NCBI GenBank assembly: GCA_023229065.1
Contig: JALNZZ010000060.1
Coordinates: 1-12,162 of the forward strand
Source: Porticoccaceae bacterium
GTDB taxonomy: Bacteria > Pseudomonadota > Gammaproteobacteria > Pseudomonadales > Porticoccaceae
Length of the DNA: 12,162 nt
Direction: 5' to 3'
Under the pieces are notes generated by a model. That model saw nothing but the letters and a program-made list of their open reading frames with translations, did no database searches and was not told where the DNA came from. This document shows positions 1-6,576 of this stretch, one piece after another. The position numbers and the translations under genes are program-made. Positions within the stretch are counted from its first letter, which is position 1; each line of letters begins with the position of its first letter.

Positions 1-30
1 AAAGCGGCAATCGAGCGGATCGAGGGCTGA
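1..30 (+). CDS. C-terminal tail of an upstream gene (partial)
   Basis: The first ten codons read KAAIERIEG followed by TGA, in a frame that stops 2 nt before the relaxase ATG. The tight spacing suggests an upstream gene in the same operon. In MOBP plasmids this position is commonly held by a small relaxosome accessory protein (TraJ/MobC-like), but nine residues cannot identify it. The oriT would be expected upstream of this point, outside the window. Confidence 0.45.
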   Translation, partial: KAAIERIEG

Positions 31-32
31 AC

Positions 33-2615
33 ATGCTTGCCAAAGTCCCACCGAAGCGCAACGACTCGAAAAGCAGCTTTAAGAGCCTGCAAAAATATGT
101 TGAGTCGCGGGACGTGATCGACCCGGATACGGGCGAGGTTATCGGCTGGGAAAAGGACAGTGTTGCGGTTGAAACGAACTGTCTAGACAAAGACACGGCA
201 TGGCGGGAGATGCTGGCTGTAGCCGACATGAACGGGCGAGTCAAAGACCCGGTTTATCACGCGGTGCTTTCGTGGCGGGCAGACGAGAAGCCGACCGATG
301 AACAGATGTTTGAGGCAGGCCGAGCAGCACTAAAAGCAATCGGGCTTGAGGAACACCAATATCTATTGGCTGTGCATCGAGACACCGACAACATACACCT
401 GCACATGATGGCTAATCGTGTGCATCCAGAAACCTACCGCGCAGCGGACATGAGCCGCGATTATTTCAAGCTGGACAAGTGTATGCGCGAGGTGGAACTA
501 GCGCAGGGATGGGCGCATGACAACGGCCCTTATGCAGTCCATGAGCGCGGCGGGAAAAAGGTTGTTGATTGGGCCAAGGAAACGCCGCAGGAATGGCACA
601 AGGAGCGGCGCGAGAAGAAGGTAAAGCAGCCGACCAAGGCAAAGGACATGGAGCGCCACACGGGCAATGAATCGCTGCACACCTACGCCCAAGGCCAGCC
701 CAAGCAAGACGCCAAAGAGGCATTGAGCAAACCCGGTGCAACGTGGCAAGACCTGCACCAGAGCCTAGCCAAACATGGGCTAGAGTTGCGCCCGTCCAGC
801 GACAAGAACAACGCTTTCCGAGTCCATAGCAAGGCCGACCCGGCAATCTGCATGAAAGCGTCCTCGATGGCCGAGGAAATGGGCGGCGGAAAACTGGTCA
901 AGCGGCTTGGCCCGTGGCAAGAGCCACGGCCAGAGATTCAGCAGGAAAAGGCCAAGCGTGAGTACAGCGACCAGCGCCCGAAAGCCGACCCGAAACGTGA
1001 CCCGAACGCACGCGAGGAAAAGCGCGACGAACGGGCCGCAGAGCGCCGCGAACTGCGCGACCGTTACAAGGCTTTTGCCGACGAATGGAAATCAGCGAAA
1101 GCGCCCGCATGGGCAGCGTTGAAATCTGACCACAGACGCCGGGAAACAGAGCTACGCGATAAGTACAAGGCCGAGCGTGAGGCGATCAAGACAAGCGGCT
1201 TGTCTAGCGTTGAGAGAAAGGCCAAATACAGCGAAACAGCATGGCGGAAAGCGGTTGATACCGCTGGCTTGAAAGAAACGCTGAAGTCCGAGATTGACGC
1301 CTTCCGGCAGGAGCGCCCGCAGTCCTTCCGCGACTGGACAGCCGACCGGGCGCAGGAAGGCGACCGCGCCGCAATGCGGCAGGTTCGCGGCTGGGCTTAT
1401 CAGGACAAACGCACGGCCAAACAAATGCAGCAGGCCGACGCCAAGGCCGAGCGCGGCCCGCACCTTGGCACCACGGACAACGAGCAGCACGACCCGGCGA
1501 AACCGCGCCGCGTCACCGACCGGGTTAGCTGGGCAGTGGATCGCAAGACGGGCGCGGTTAATTACAAGGTGGATGACCGCGAAGCGTTCCGCGACACCGG
1601 GCGGCGGCTGGACTACACCGAGCAGGGCCGGAAGGACAAAGACAGCATCGAAGCCGGTTTGCTACTCGCCCGCGAGAAGTTCGCCGGTAAGGCGCTGCGC
1701 GTGACTGGCCCGGATGACTTCCGCGAGCGGGTTTTGCAGACAGCCATCGAGCGCAAGCTAGACGTGCGGTTCGCTGACAAGGAACTGGAACAACGCCGCG
1801 AGGCCGGGCTGCGGCAGCAGGCCGAGCGCGACCGCCCGGACTGGTCAAAGATGCGCGGCGTGGCATCCACCGGCAAGGCCGAGCAGCGGCCTCAGCAGGC
1901 GCAACAGCAGGAGCAGCGACCCACGGCACCAGAGCAGGCCAAGGGAGCGGCACAGGCGCAGCCAGCACAGCAGGCAGCGCCGCGCATGACCGACGACGAG
2001 GCCCGCGCCGTACTCAACCGGAAAGCGCCACCGCAGCCGAATCAGGAGCTTGTCGAGATCAACGCAATCAACGCGCACGCGGACAGCTACCGGCAGCAGC
2101 TAGACAAGCAGTTCCGCGAGAAGCACGGCGAGCGCCCCGACCCCGAGCGGGCCGGGGGCTGGATTGCCCGCTTTGCGGCCAAGAACAAGGCCGAGGCATG
2201 GGACAAGGAACACGCGCAGATCGACCGCCAGGTCGAGCAGCGCATCGAGCACCTACGGAGCGACGCGCCCGAAGCGCGGCAGTTCCGGGCGCAGGCATGG
2301 GCGCAGGCACAGCAGCAGTACGGCGCACAGCACACAGCATGGGAGCAGGCCCGCGAGCGGGCAACGGCCCACTTTGAAACTAACCAAGCGAAGGAGCCAA
2401 ACATGGCGAACAACGAACACGAACGCAAACAGCAGCAACAGACCCAGCAGCAGGCACAGCAGAAGCAGGCGCAAGAGAAACAGATGGCCGAGCGTGCCGC
2501 CCGCGAGGCGCAGGCGCGGCAACTGGCCGAGAAACAGAAGCAGCAGAAAGAGAAGCAGGAGAAAGAGCGCGAGCAGGCCCGGATGATGAATCAGCAGATG
2601 GACATTGACCGATGA
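33..2615 (+). CDS. MOBP/TraI-type relaxase with LPD7-like domain and Gln-rich C-terminus
   Basis: This is the DNA-nicking relaxase that starts conjugative mobilization. It cuts one strand at oriT through a tyrosine and stays bound to the 5' end. Visible features: the N-terminus matches RP4 TraI in spacing, with candidate catalytic Tyr22 in SSFKSLQKYV (motif I); YHAVLSW and a DEKPTDEQ segment near residues 75-92 (motif II region); and the metal-binding motif HRDTDNIHLH with His115, His122 and His124 (motif III). Residues about 495-590 (RVSWAVDRKTGAV to RFADKELEQR) look like an LPD7 domain, known from relaxases and other large mobile-element proteins. The rest is charged, Gln/Ala-rich and probably coiled coil. 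At 860 aa it is longer than RP4 TraI (about 730). The stop overlaps the next ATG (ATGA). An in-frame internal start with a strong ribosome-binding site lies at 2403. Confidence 0.93.
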   Translation: MLAKVPPKRNDSKSSFKSLQKYVESRDVIDPDTGEVIGWEKDSVAVETNCLDKDTAWREMLAVADMNGRVKDPVYHAVLSWRADEKPTDEQMFEAGRAALKAIGLEEHQYLLAVHRDTDNIHLHMMANRVHPETYRAADMSRDYFKLDKCMREVELAQGWAHDNGPYAVHERGGKKVVDWAKETPQEWHKERREKKVKQPTKAKDMERHTGNESLHTYAQGQPKQDAKEALSKPGATWQDLHQSLAKHGLELRPSSDKNNAFRVHSKADPAICMKASSMAEEMGGGKLVKRLGPWQEPRPEIQQEKAKREYSDQRPKADPKRDPNAREEKRDERAAERRELRDRYKAFADEWKSAKAPAWAALKSDHRRRETELRDKYKAEREAIKTSGLSSVERKAKYSETAWRKAVDTAGLKETLKSEIDAFRQERPQSFRDWTADRAQEGDRAAMRQVRGWAYQDKRTAKQMQQADAKAERGPHLGTTDNEQHDPAKPRRVTDRVSWAVDRKTGAVNYKVDDREAFRDTGRRLDYTEQGRKDKDSIEAGLLLAREKFAGKALRVTGPDDFRERVLQTAIERKLDVRFADKELEQRREAGLRQQAERDRPDWSKMRGVASTGKAEQRPQQAQQQEQRPTAPEQAKGAAQAQPAQQAAPRMTDDEARAVLNRKAPPQPNQELVEINAINAHADSYRQQLDKQFREKHGERPDPERAGGWIARFAAKNKAEAWDKEHAQIDRQVEQRIEHLRSDAPEARQFRAQAWAQAQQQYGAQHTAWEQARERATAHFETNQAKEPNMANNEHERKQQQQTQQQAQQKQAQEKQMAERAAREAQARQLAEKQKQQKEKQEKEREQARMMNQQMDIDR
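2391..2396 (+). promoter_or_regulatory. Shine-Dalgarno AAGGAG before an internal in-frame ATG of the relaxase
   Basis: AAGGAG lies 6 nt upstream of ATG 2403, inside the relaxase frame. It is a near-ideal ribosome-binding site and stands in a locally less GC-rich patch (ACTTTGAAACTAACCAAG just before it). This suggests separate initiation of the C-terminal segment. Confidence 0.55.
2403..2615 (+). CDS. Possible separately translated Gln-rich C-terminal product of the relaxase gene (70 aa)
   Basis: ATG 2403 is in frame with the relaxase (Met791) and is preceded by AAGGAG at optimal spacing. Translation from here would give a 70-residue peptide beginning MANNEHERKQQQQ and ending MMNQQMDIDR, almost entirely Gln, Glu, Lys, Arg and Ala and likely a single coiled-coil helix. 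Its middle block AREAQARQLAEKQKQQ nearly repeats in the next ORF (AREAQARQLAERQRQQ), so the two small products may be paralogues. Alternatively the sequence is simply the tail of the relaxase and the ribosome-binding-like hexamer is chance in a GAG-rich gene. The sequence shows the site; expression is inferred. Confidence 0.4.
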   Translation: MANNEHERKQQQQTQQQAQQKQAQEKQMAERAAREAQARQLAEKQKQQKEKQEKEREQARMMNQQMDIDR

Positions 2616-2851
2616 ACCGCGACGACGAGCAGCGCCGGGCAACCGAGCGCGAGAGCCAGACCAACGCGGCCAATGAGCGCATGAGCCAGACCGAGCAGGC
2701 CCAGCGAGAGCAGGAGCAGCAGGCACGGCTGGCCCGTGAGGCGCAGGCGCGGCAGTTGGCCGAACGCCAGCGACAGCAGCAGCGGGCAGCACGGCAGCCG
2801 CCGCCGCTGGATCGACGCACACCCACCCATGCACTTGATAGGGGGCGATGA
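2612..2851 (+). CDS. Small Gln/Arg-rich coiled-coil protein (79 aa)
   Basis: The ATG overlaps the relaxase stop (ATGA, 2612-2615) and no clear ribosome-binding site precedes it, so translation is probably coupled to the relaxase. The product is polar and Gln/Arg/Ala-rich, with residues about 1-60 predicted helical or coiled coil and a basic Pro-containing tail. Residues 41-56 (AREAQARQLAERQRQQ) nearly match relaxase residues 823-838, at protein level and largely at nucleotide level, which points to a local duplication. It could act as an accessory DNA-binding or scaffolding partner of the relaxase, but no family was recognised. Its own stop overlaps the next ATG (ATGA at 2848-2851). Confidence 0.65.
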   Translation: MNRDDEQRRATERESQTNAANERMSQTEQAQREQEQQARLAREAQARQLAERQRQQQRAARQPPPLDRRTPTHALDRGR

Positions 2852-3201
2852 TGGAATGGCGATTTGACGAGAACCGGGCGGACTTCCGCCCGGCAGCGCC
2901 GGGCGAGATCGAGGCCGACCCGGACGCCCTCTACATCGTCCAGCGCGGCGACGTGCTGATGGTGCGCGAGGACGGCCACGAGCGGCCCATGCCCGAGCGG
3001 CTGGACGTGGCCGGAGTGACGTTCGACCGGGAGCAGTTCGAGGGCAACCATTCCTTGTCTTTGCGGGCAGAGATGAGGCGGGACGGCCAATGGGCGCGGG
3101 CGCAGTTGCAGGCCCGCGACCGGGCCGAAATCGCCCTGCCGCTGGAATTGCCCATTTGGGTTACAAAAACGCCGCTGGGCGACCCCGAGGGCAAGGCGTG
3201 A
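2848..3201 (+). CDS. Unrecognised 117-aa protein of the mobilization operon
   Basis: This ORF starts at ATG 2848, overlapping the previous stop; a second in-frame ATG follows at once at 2851, and the G-run AGGGGGCG just upstream may serve as ribosome-binding site. The protein is acidic in its first half (DENRADFRP, EIEADPDALY), contains a short strand-like segment YIVQRGDVLMV, and ends with a basic helical stretch and ELPIWVTKTPLG. No signal peptide, membrane segment or catalytic motif is visible. Its end overlaps the next gene (GTGA, 3198-3201), so it is the third or fourth cistron of a tightly coupled operon. The coupling and G/C-rich third positions support a real gene; its role is unknown. 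Confidence 0.72.
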   Translation: MMEWRFDENRADFRPAAPGEIEADPDALYIVQRGDVLMVREDGHERPMPERLDVAGVTFDREQFEGNHSLSLRAEMRRDGQWARAQLQARDRAEIALPLELPIWVTKTPLGDPEGKA

Positions 3202-3656
3202 TCCCGGCAACGTCCCTGCACCCGCTGCGCTACATCGGCGGCATGGCGGCGCTGAATCTGCCGTCATCAACGGGCACGGGCGATTGGCACTTTTGGCAGA
3301 CCTTCGAGCGCGAGCGGCGGCACCGTTCGCGCTCTTTCATTTCGGGCGCGGGGTGCGCGACCGACACAACCGCCCTACTCGGGGACGCTGGTATCTACGA
3401 GGCCAGCGAGCTTTTGCGGACGCTGGGAATCAGGTTCGAGGGCGGCACCGCCTACGCGGCCAGCCATGCCCGCGCATGTGCCGATTTGGTACTGGCAGCC
3501 GTGATGCGTGGCCTGTCGCCGGACTTTGTGACGCTGGATGACTGGATGCCCGGCGAGATCGACAAGCAGGCCGTCCATGACCTGATAGACCGTGCCCTGC
3601 CCCGGCTGGATGCAACGCAGGCCGAAGTCGTGAAGGCATGGCAGGGCAGGCAGTGA
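3198..3656 (+). CDS. Unrecognised protein of about 152 aa with GGMAALNLPS...GDWH motif
   Basis: I place the start at GTG 3198, which overlaps the TGA of the preceding gene (GTGA). The same frame stays open upstream to ATG 3090, but that would bury about 110 nt in the upstream gene. The protein begins VIPATSLHPLRYIGG and carries a distinctive N-terminal segment (IGGMAALNLPS, then TGDWHFWQTF), followed by a Ser/Gly/Cys-rich stretch and a helical C-terminal half (GIYEASELLRTLGI, ARACADLVLAAVMRG, HDLIDRALPRLD). It is soluble-looking, with no signal peptide. I have a vague memory of small proteins with a similar N-terminal motif on mobile elements but cannot name the family. It is the last gene of the relaxase operon. 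Confidence 0.7.
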   Translation: MIPATSLHPLRYIGGMAALNLPSSTGTGDWHFWQTFERERRHRSRSFISGAGCATDTTALLGDAGIYEASELLRTLGIRFEGGTAYAASHARACADLVLAAVMRGLSPDFVTLDDWMPGEIDKQAVHDLIDRALPRLDATQAEVVKAWQGRQ

Positions 3657-3691
3657 GCGGCATTTGTTGGTGTTTCATCGTGCCCGGCAGG

Positions 3692-3719
3692 TGTTCAAAA
3701 AACGGTGGTTTTGCAGACA
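3692..3719. other. Candidate res subsite I for the adjacent serine resolvase
   Basis: The 28-bp segment runs from TGTTCAAAA to TTTTGCAGACA. Length and ends resemble subsite I of the gamma-delta/Tn3 res site, which begins CGTTCGAAA and ends TCAGACA. It lies about 85 bp upstream of the resolvase ATG, compatible with a three-subsite res. Subsites II and III are not convincing: only a TTTTCAAA...ACTGTCA stretch just before the ATG offers half-site-like ends. The central dinucleotide is GT rather than AT/TA, which weakens the call. Confidence 0.38.
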
Positions 3720-3757
3720 AGTGCAGGGCCGCATCTTTTCGATGGTTTGCCGGGTCT

Positions 3758-3784
3758 TTGATTGTTAAAATACCCGTCTATTTT
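3758..3784 (+). promoter_or_regulatory. Weak candidate promoter for the resolvase/R-M operon
   Basis: The leader 3657-3804 is distinctly AT-richer than its surroundings. Two poor sigma70 possibilities overlap here: a -10-like TAAAAT at 3766-3771 without a good -35, and TTGATT (3758-3763) with TATTTT (3779-3784) at a short 15-nt spacing. A promoter somewhere in this leader is likely because the preceding operon ends at 3656, but the exact position is uncertain. Confidence 0.3.
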
Positions 3785-3804
3785 TCAAAGTCTCGAAACT
3801 GTCA

Positions 3805-4422
3805 ATGAATCAACGCATCGGATATGCCCGAGTTTCGACGGATGACCAGAACCTCGACTTGCAGCGGGACGCGCTGCTAAAGGCTGGGTGTGGGCCCATC
3901 TACGAGGAAGCGGCCAGCGGCAAGTCTGCCGACCGTCCCGAGCTTGAGCAGTGCCGCAAAGCATTGCGGGCAGGGGATACCCTTGTCGTCTGGCGGCTGG
4001 ATCGACTCGGGCGCAGCCTACCGGACTTGGTGCAGATCGTGGCCGAGCTTGAGCAGCAGGGCGTCGCGTTTGAGAGCTTGACGGAGAAAATCGAAACCAG
4101 CAGCGCAGCAGGCAAGCTGGTTTTTCATGTGTTCGCGGCGCTGGCCGAGTTCGAGCGGAACTTGATCCGCGAACGAACACATGCGGGCCTAGCGGCGGCC
4201 CGTGCGAGAGGAAGAAAAGGCGGGCGGAAGCCAGCCCTGACGCCTCAGCAAGTCCGCGAGATCAAGGCGCTTTTGCGTGACCCAAGCATTCCGGTTGCTT
4301 CGATAGCTGACCGTTACGGGGTATCGAGGGCAACGATCTACAAACACGCCGGGGCTGATGTACCGGCAAGGCATCAATCGGGCCCGAGCTCGGGCCCGGC
4401 AAAAGGGGCAAACAGAGTATGA
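3805..4422 (+). CDS. Serine recombinase (resolvase/invertase family)
   Basis: This small serine recombinase (205 aa) cuts and rejoins DNA through a 5'-phosphoserine intermediate. The N-terminal catalytic domain shows IGYARVSTDDQNLDLQRDAL with nucleophile Ser11 and the conserved Arg9. The active-site arginines lie in VVWRLDRLGRS, and the family signature FHVFAALAEFERNLIRERT follows near residues 113-131. After a basic linker (ARGRKGGRKPAL), residues about 145-185 form the DNA-binding helix-turn-helix (IPVASIADRYGVSRATIYKH). The C-terminal tail ARHQSGPSSGPAKGANRV is encoded across a perfect 20-bp palindrome. The probable job is plasmid multimer resolution, or movement of the linked restriction-modification genes. 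The stop overlaps the methyltransferase ATG (ATGA). Whether it is a resolvase or an invertase cannot be settled from the sequence. Confidence 0.95.
   Translation: MNQRIGYARVSTDDQNLDLQRDALLKAGCGPIYEEAASGKSADRPELEQCRKALRAGDTLVVWRLDRLGRSLPDLVQIVAELEQQGVAFESLTEKIETSSAAGKLVFHVFAALAEFERNLIRERTHAGLAAARARGRKGGRKPALTPQQVREIKALLRDPSIPVASIADRYGVSRATIYKHAGADVPARHQSGPSSGPAKGANRV
4379..4398. repeat. Perfect 20-bp palindrome centred on GAGCTC
   Basis: CGGGCCCGAGCTCGGGCCCG is a perfect inverted repeat with no loop, ending 20 nt before the methyltransferase ATG and inside the 3' end of the resolvase gene. Its core GAGCTC is the SacI recognition sequence, and the endonuclease encoded downstream looks SacI-like. 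It could be an operator or methylation-sensitive control site, or an mRNA hairpin limiting methyltransferase translation. Confidence 0.85.
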
Positions 4423-5360
4423 CCAAGACAGTGCAAGCCGCTAAGCGTGGCCGGGGGGTGTCCCCGATCTATCTGGACGAGGACGACCAGCCGGAGCAGT
4501 CAAACGTTATTTACATGCGCGGCCGCAGGCGGCGGCGCATCGTCTTTGGCTGGTATGGCGGGAAGTTCTCGCACCTTGATTGGCTGCTGCCCTTGCTGCC
4601 CAAGTGTCACCACTACTGCGAGCCGTTCGCGGGGTCTGGTGCCGTGCTTATCAATCGTGAGGCCGCACCAGTTGAAACTTACAACGACATAGACGGCGAC
4701 GTGGTGAACTTCTTTCGGGTGCTTCGTGACCGTCACGAAGAACTGATTAGGGCCATTGCCTTGACGCCATTTTCCCGCGAGGAATACCACCGGGCGATCT
4801 ATGGCAGCACAAGCGGTATCAGTGACGTGGAACGGGCCAGACGGTTCTACATCAAGGCTCGCCAGACCCGCACCGGGCTTGCTCAGACCGCTTCCCTTGG
4901 CCGTTGGGCGAACTGCAAAGACACGAGCCGGGCGGGCATGTCCGGTGTTGTCTCGCGCTGGCTTGGTGGCGTGGATGCGCTGGACGAAATCGCCCAGCGA
5001 CTTATCCGGGTGCAGATCGAAAACCGCCCCGCCGTTGATGTGATCCGTCTGTATGACAGCCCCAAGACGCTTTTTTATTGTGACCCACCTTATCTGCACG
5101 CCACACGCGGCGATGCCAAGGCTTACGGCTTCGAGATGGACGAGAGCCAGCATCGGGAATTTGCCGAAGCGGTCAATGAGTGCAAAGGCATGGTGGCTGT
5201 GTCCGGGTATGACCACCCGCTGATGGACGAGCTATTCAAGCCGGGACGTTGGTTCAAGACCCAAGGCCCGGACAAGACGATTCACTCGACCAAGGGCAAA
5301 CGGTCAGAAGTCCTTTGGACGAACTACGATCCCAAGAATCAAAAAGGGCTGTTTGAATGA
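4419..5360 (+). CDS. D12-class (Dam-like) DNA adenine N6-methyltransferase
   Basis: The enzyme transfers a methyl group from S-adenosylmethionine to the N6 of adenine in a short DNA site, protecting it from the endonuclease encoded next. Visible motifs in alpha-class order: FGWYGGK at residues 43-49 (motif X, like the Dam WAGGK), CEPFAGSG at 67-74 (motif I, cofactor binding), NDIDGDVVNFFRVLRD just after, and catalytic DPPY at 222-225 (motif IV). The 313-aa length is slightly longer than E. coli Dam; the extra sequence is a basic N-terminal extension with MRGRRRRR. The ATG overlaps the resolvase stop, so expression is probably coupled. With a restriction gene downstream, this is the modification half of a type II system rather than a solitary Dam. 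The target sequence cannot be read from the protein. Confidence 0.93.
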   Translation: MTKTVQAAKRGRGVSPIYLDEDDQPEQSNVIYMRGRRRRRIVFGWYGGKFSHLDWLLPLLPKCHHYCEPFAGSGAVLINREAAPVETYNDIDGDVVNFFRVLRDRHEELIRAIALTPFSREEYHRAIYGSTSGISDVERARRFYIKARQTRTGLAQTASLGRWANCKDTSRAGMSGVVSRWLGGVDALDEIAQRLIRVQIENRPAVDVIRLYDSPKTLFYCDPPYLHATRGDAKAYGFEMDESQHREFAEAVNECKGMVAVSGYDHPLMDELFKPGRWFKTQGPDKTIHSTKGKRSEVLWTNYDPKNQKGLFE

Positions 5361-5437
5361 GGGCCGCTGACGCATGGGGTATCAATACCACCCCGACGAC
5401 ATGCACATTTTCCGGGCTGTCGCGGCCACAAAAGCAA

Positions 5438-5443
5438 AGGGAG
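5438..5443 (+). promoter_or_regulatory. Ribosome-binding site deciding the endonuclease start
   Basis: AGGGAG, within AAAGGGAG, ends 5 nt before ATG 5449. It is much stronger than anything before the earlier in-frame ATG at 5374, where only a distant GAGGG near the methyltransferase stop is present. The separate signal would let endonuclease translation be set independently of the methyltransferase. Confidence 0.6.
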
Positions 5444-5448
5444 TTTCG

Positions 5449-6570
5449 ATGACACCAGAAGAAATATTACAAGGTATCCAGCAGCGGGCCGCCGCTACGT
5501 TGAATGCCTCTGTCGTCACTGACCCGGTAATCCGGGAGCGTGTCGATTACGTCTGCCGCTGCATGAGCAACCGCGCCGGGGTGCGGCTGCTCATGTCATG
5601 CCTGTTGGGGAAGCTGGACAAGCCGAACGTCGATCCGCGCAAGCCTTATACGGAGATCGGGGGGACTGACAGTTTTTCCGGGCGCACCTATGACGAACGC
5701 CACCTGACCAAGTTTATCAACGAACACCGGCTGCCGGTCAATCCGACAACCGCCTTTCTGACCCCGACGTTACGCAATATCGACCATGCACTGACCACCG
5801 ACCGGGAGCTTGTCGGCAGGCCGCGTGACCTCTACAAAAAGACGCTTGAGCTACTGGAAGATGTGGCCTTGCAGCGCATCCCCGCTGACGTGCTGTTTGT
5901 GGAAACCGTGCGCGTTCTGATGCTGCTGCGCGACGAGAAGCTGGCCCGCATGGCTTCCTTGTTGGATGCCTTGGATCGTACCGAGGGCGCATTGCCTCTT
6001 TCATCGGAGGCCATTGTCACACTGATAAGCCAGCACCTTGCCTGCAAGAACGCCAGCCGCTTGCCGGTGCTGGTTGTCGCAGCCGCCTACGAGGCCGCAG
6101 GGGCGCGACTGTCTGAAAGCATGTTGCCCCTGAACTCGCACAATGCCGCCGATCTTCAAACTGGCTCATTGGGCGACGTGGAAATCTGTTTGATGGGCGA
6201 GGATTCAGTCGTCACCGCCTACGAAATGAAGATGAAGCGTGTCACGCAAGACGACATCGACGCGGCAGTGACCAAGATAGCCAGGTCGCCGAATAGGATT
6301 CACAACTACCTGTTTGTCACCATGGATGTGATCGACCCACTTGTGGCCGAGTACGCCGCGACGTTCTACGAGAAAACAGACGGAACCGAGATTGCCATTC
6401 TCGATTGCATCGGGTTCTTGCGGCACTTCTTGCACCTGTTCCATCGTATCCGGGCGGATTACCTCAACGCCTACCAGACGCTGGTCTTGAATGAGCCGGA
6501 TTCGGCAGTCAGCCAGACTCTGAAAGAGGCGTTTCTGGCGCTGCGACAGGCCGCAGAAAGCGGCGAGTGA
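5449..6570 (+). CDS. Type II restriction endonuclease, SacI-like family
   Basis: I chose ATG 5449 (MTPEEILQGI, 373 aa) because a strong ribosome-binding site precedes it; ATG 5374 would add 25 residues (398 aa). The candidate PD-(D/E)XK nuclease core is GDVEICLMGEDSVVTAYEMKMK, with the catalytic acid in GDVEI (243) and Glu259-Met-Lys261 in the long-start-independent numbering from 5449. From memory, SacI has a matching GDVQVILDGDPLLTVEV stretch and an N-terminal block with VDPR, RT and a downstream VP; here VDPRKPYTEI, SGRTYDERHL and RLPVNP occupy the same order. This supports a RE_SacI-type enzyme, which would cut GAGCTC or a related site, but no alignment was run. The gene follows its methyltransferase and precedes a DNA glycosylase 6 nt away. 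Another type II endonuclease family remains possible. Confidence 0.75.
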   Translation: MTPEEILQGIQQRAAATLNASVVTDPVIRERVDYVCRCMSNRAGVRLLMSCLLGKLDKPNVDPRKPYTEIGGTDSFSGRTYDERHLTKFINEHRLPVNPTTAFLTPTLRNIDHALTTDRELVGRPRDLYKKTLELLEDVALQRIPADVLFVETVRVLMLLRDEKLARMASLLDALDRTEGALPLSSEAIVTLISQHLACKNASRLPVLVVAAAYEAAGARLSESMLPLNSHNAADLQTGSLGDVEICLMGEDSVVTAYEMKMKRVTQDDIDAAVTKIARSPNRIHNYLFVTMDVIDPLVAEYAATFYEKTDGTEIAILDCIGFLRHFLHLFHRIRADYLNAYQTLVLNEPDSAVSQTLKEAFLALRQAAESGE

Positions 6571-6576
6571 TTTAGC

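Noticed and set aside
3090..3197. Upstream extension of the 152-aa gene to ATG 3090
   Set aside because: It would overlap the 117-aa gene by more than 100 nt; the GTG at 3198 gives the same GTGA-type coupling seen throughout this operon.
2253..3270. Long open frames on the minus strand opposite the relaxase tail and downstream genes (up to about 296 codons)
   Set aside because: They are Cys/Leu/Arg/Ala-rich antisense shadows of GC-rich plus-strand genes with no ribosome-binding sites or domains.
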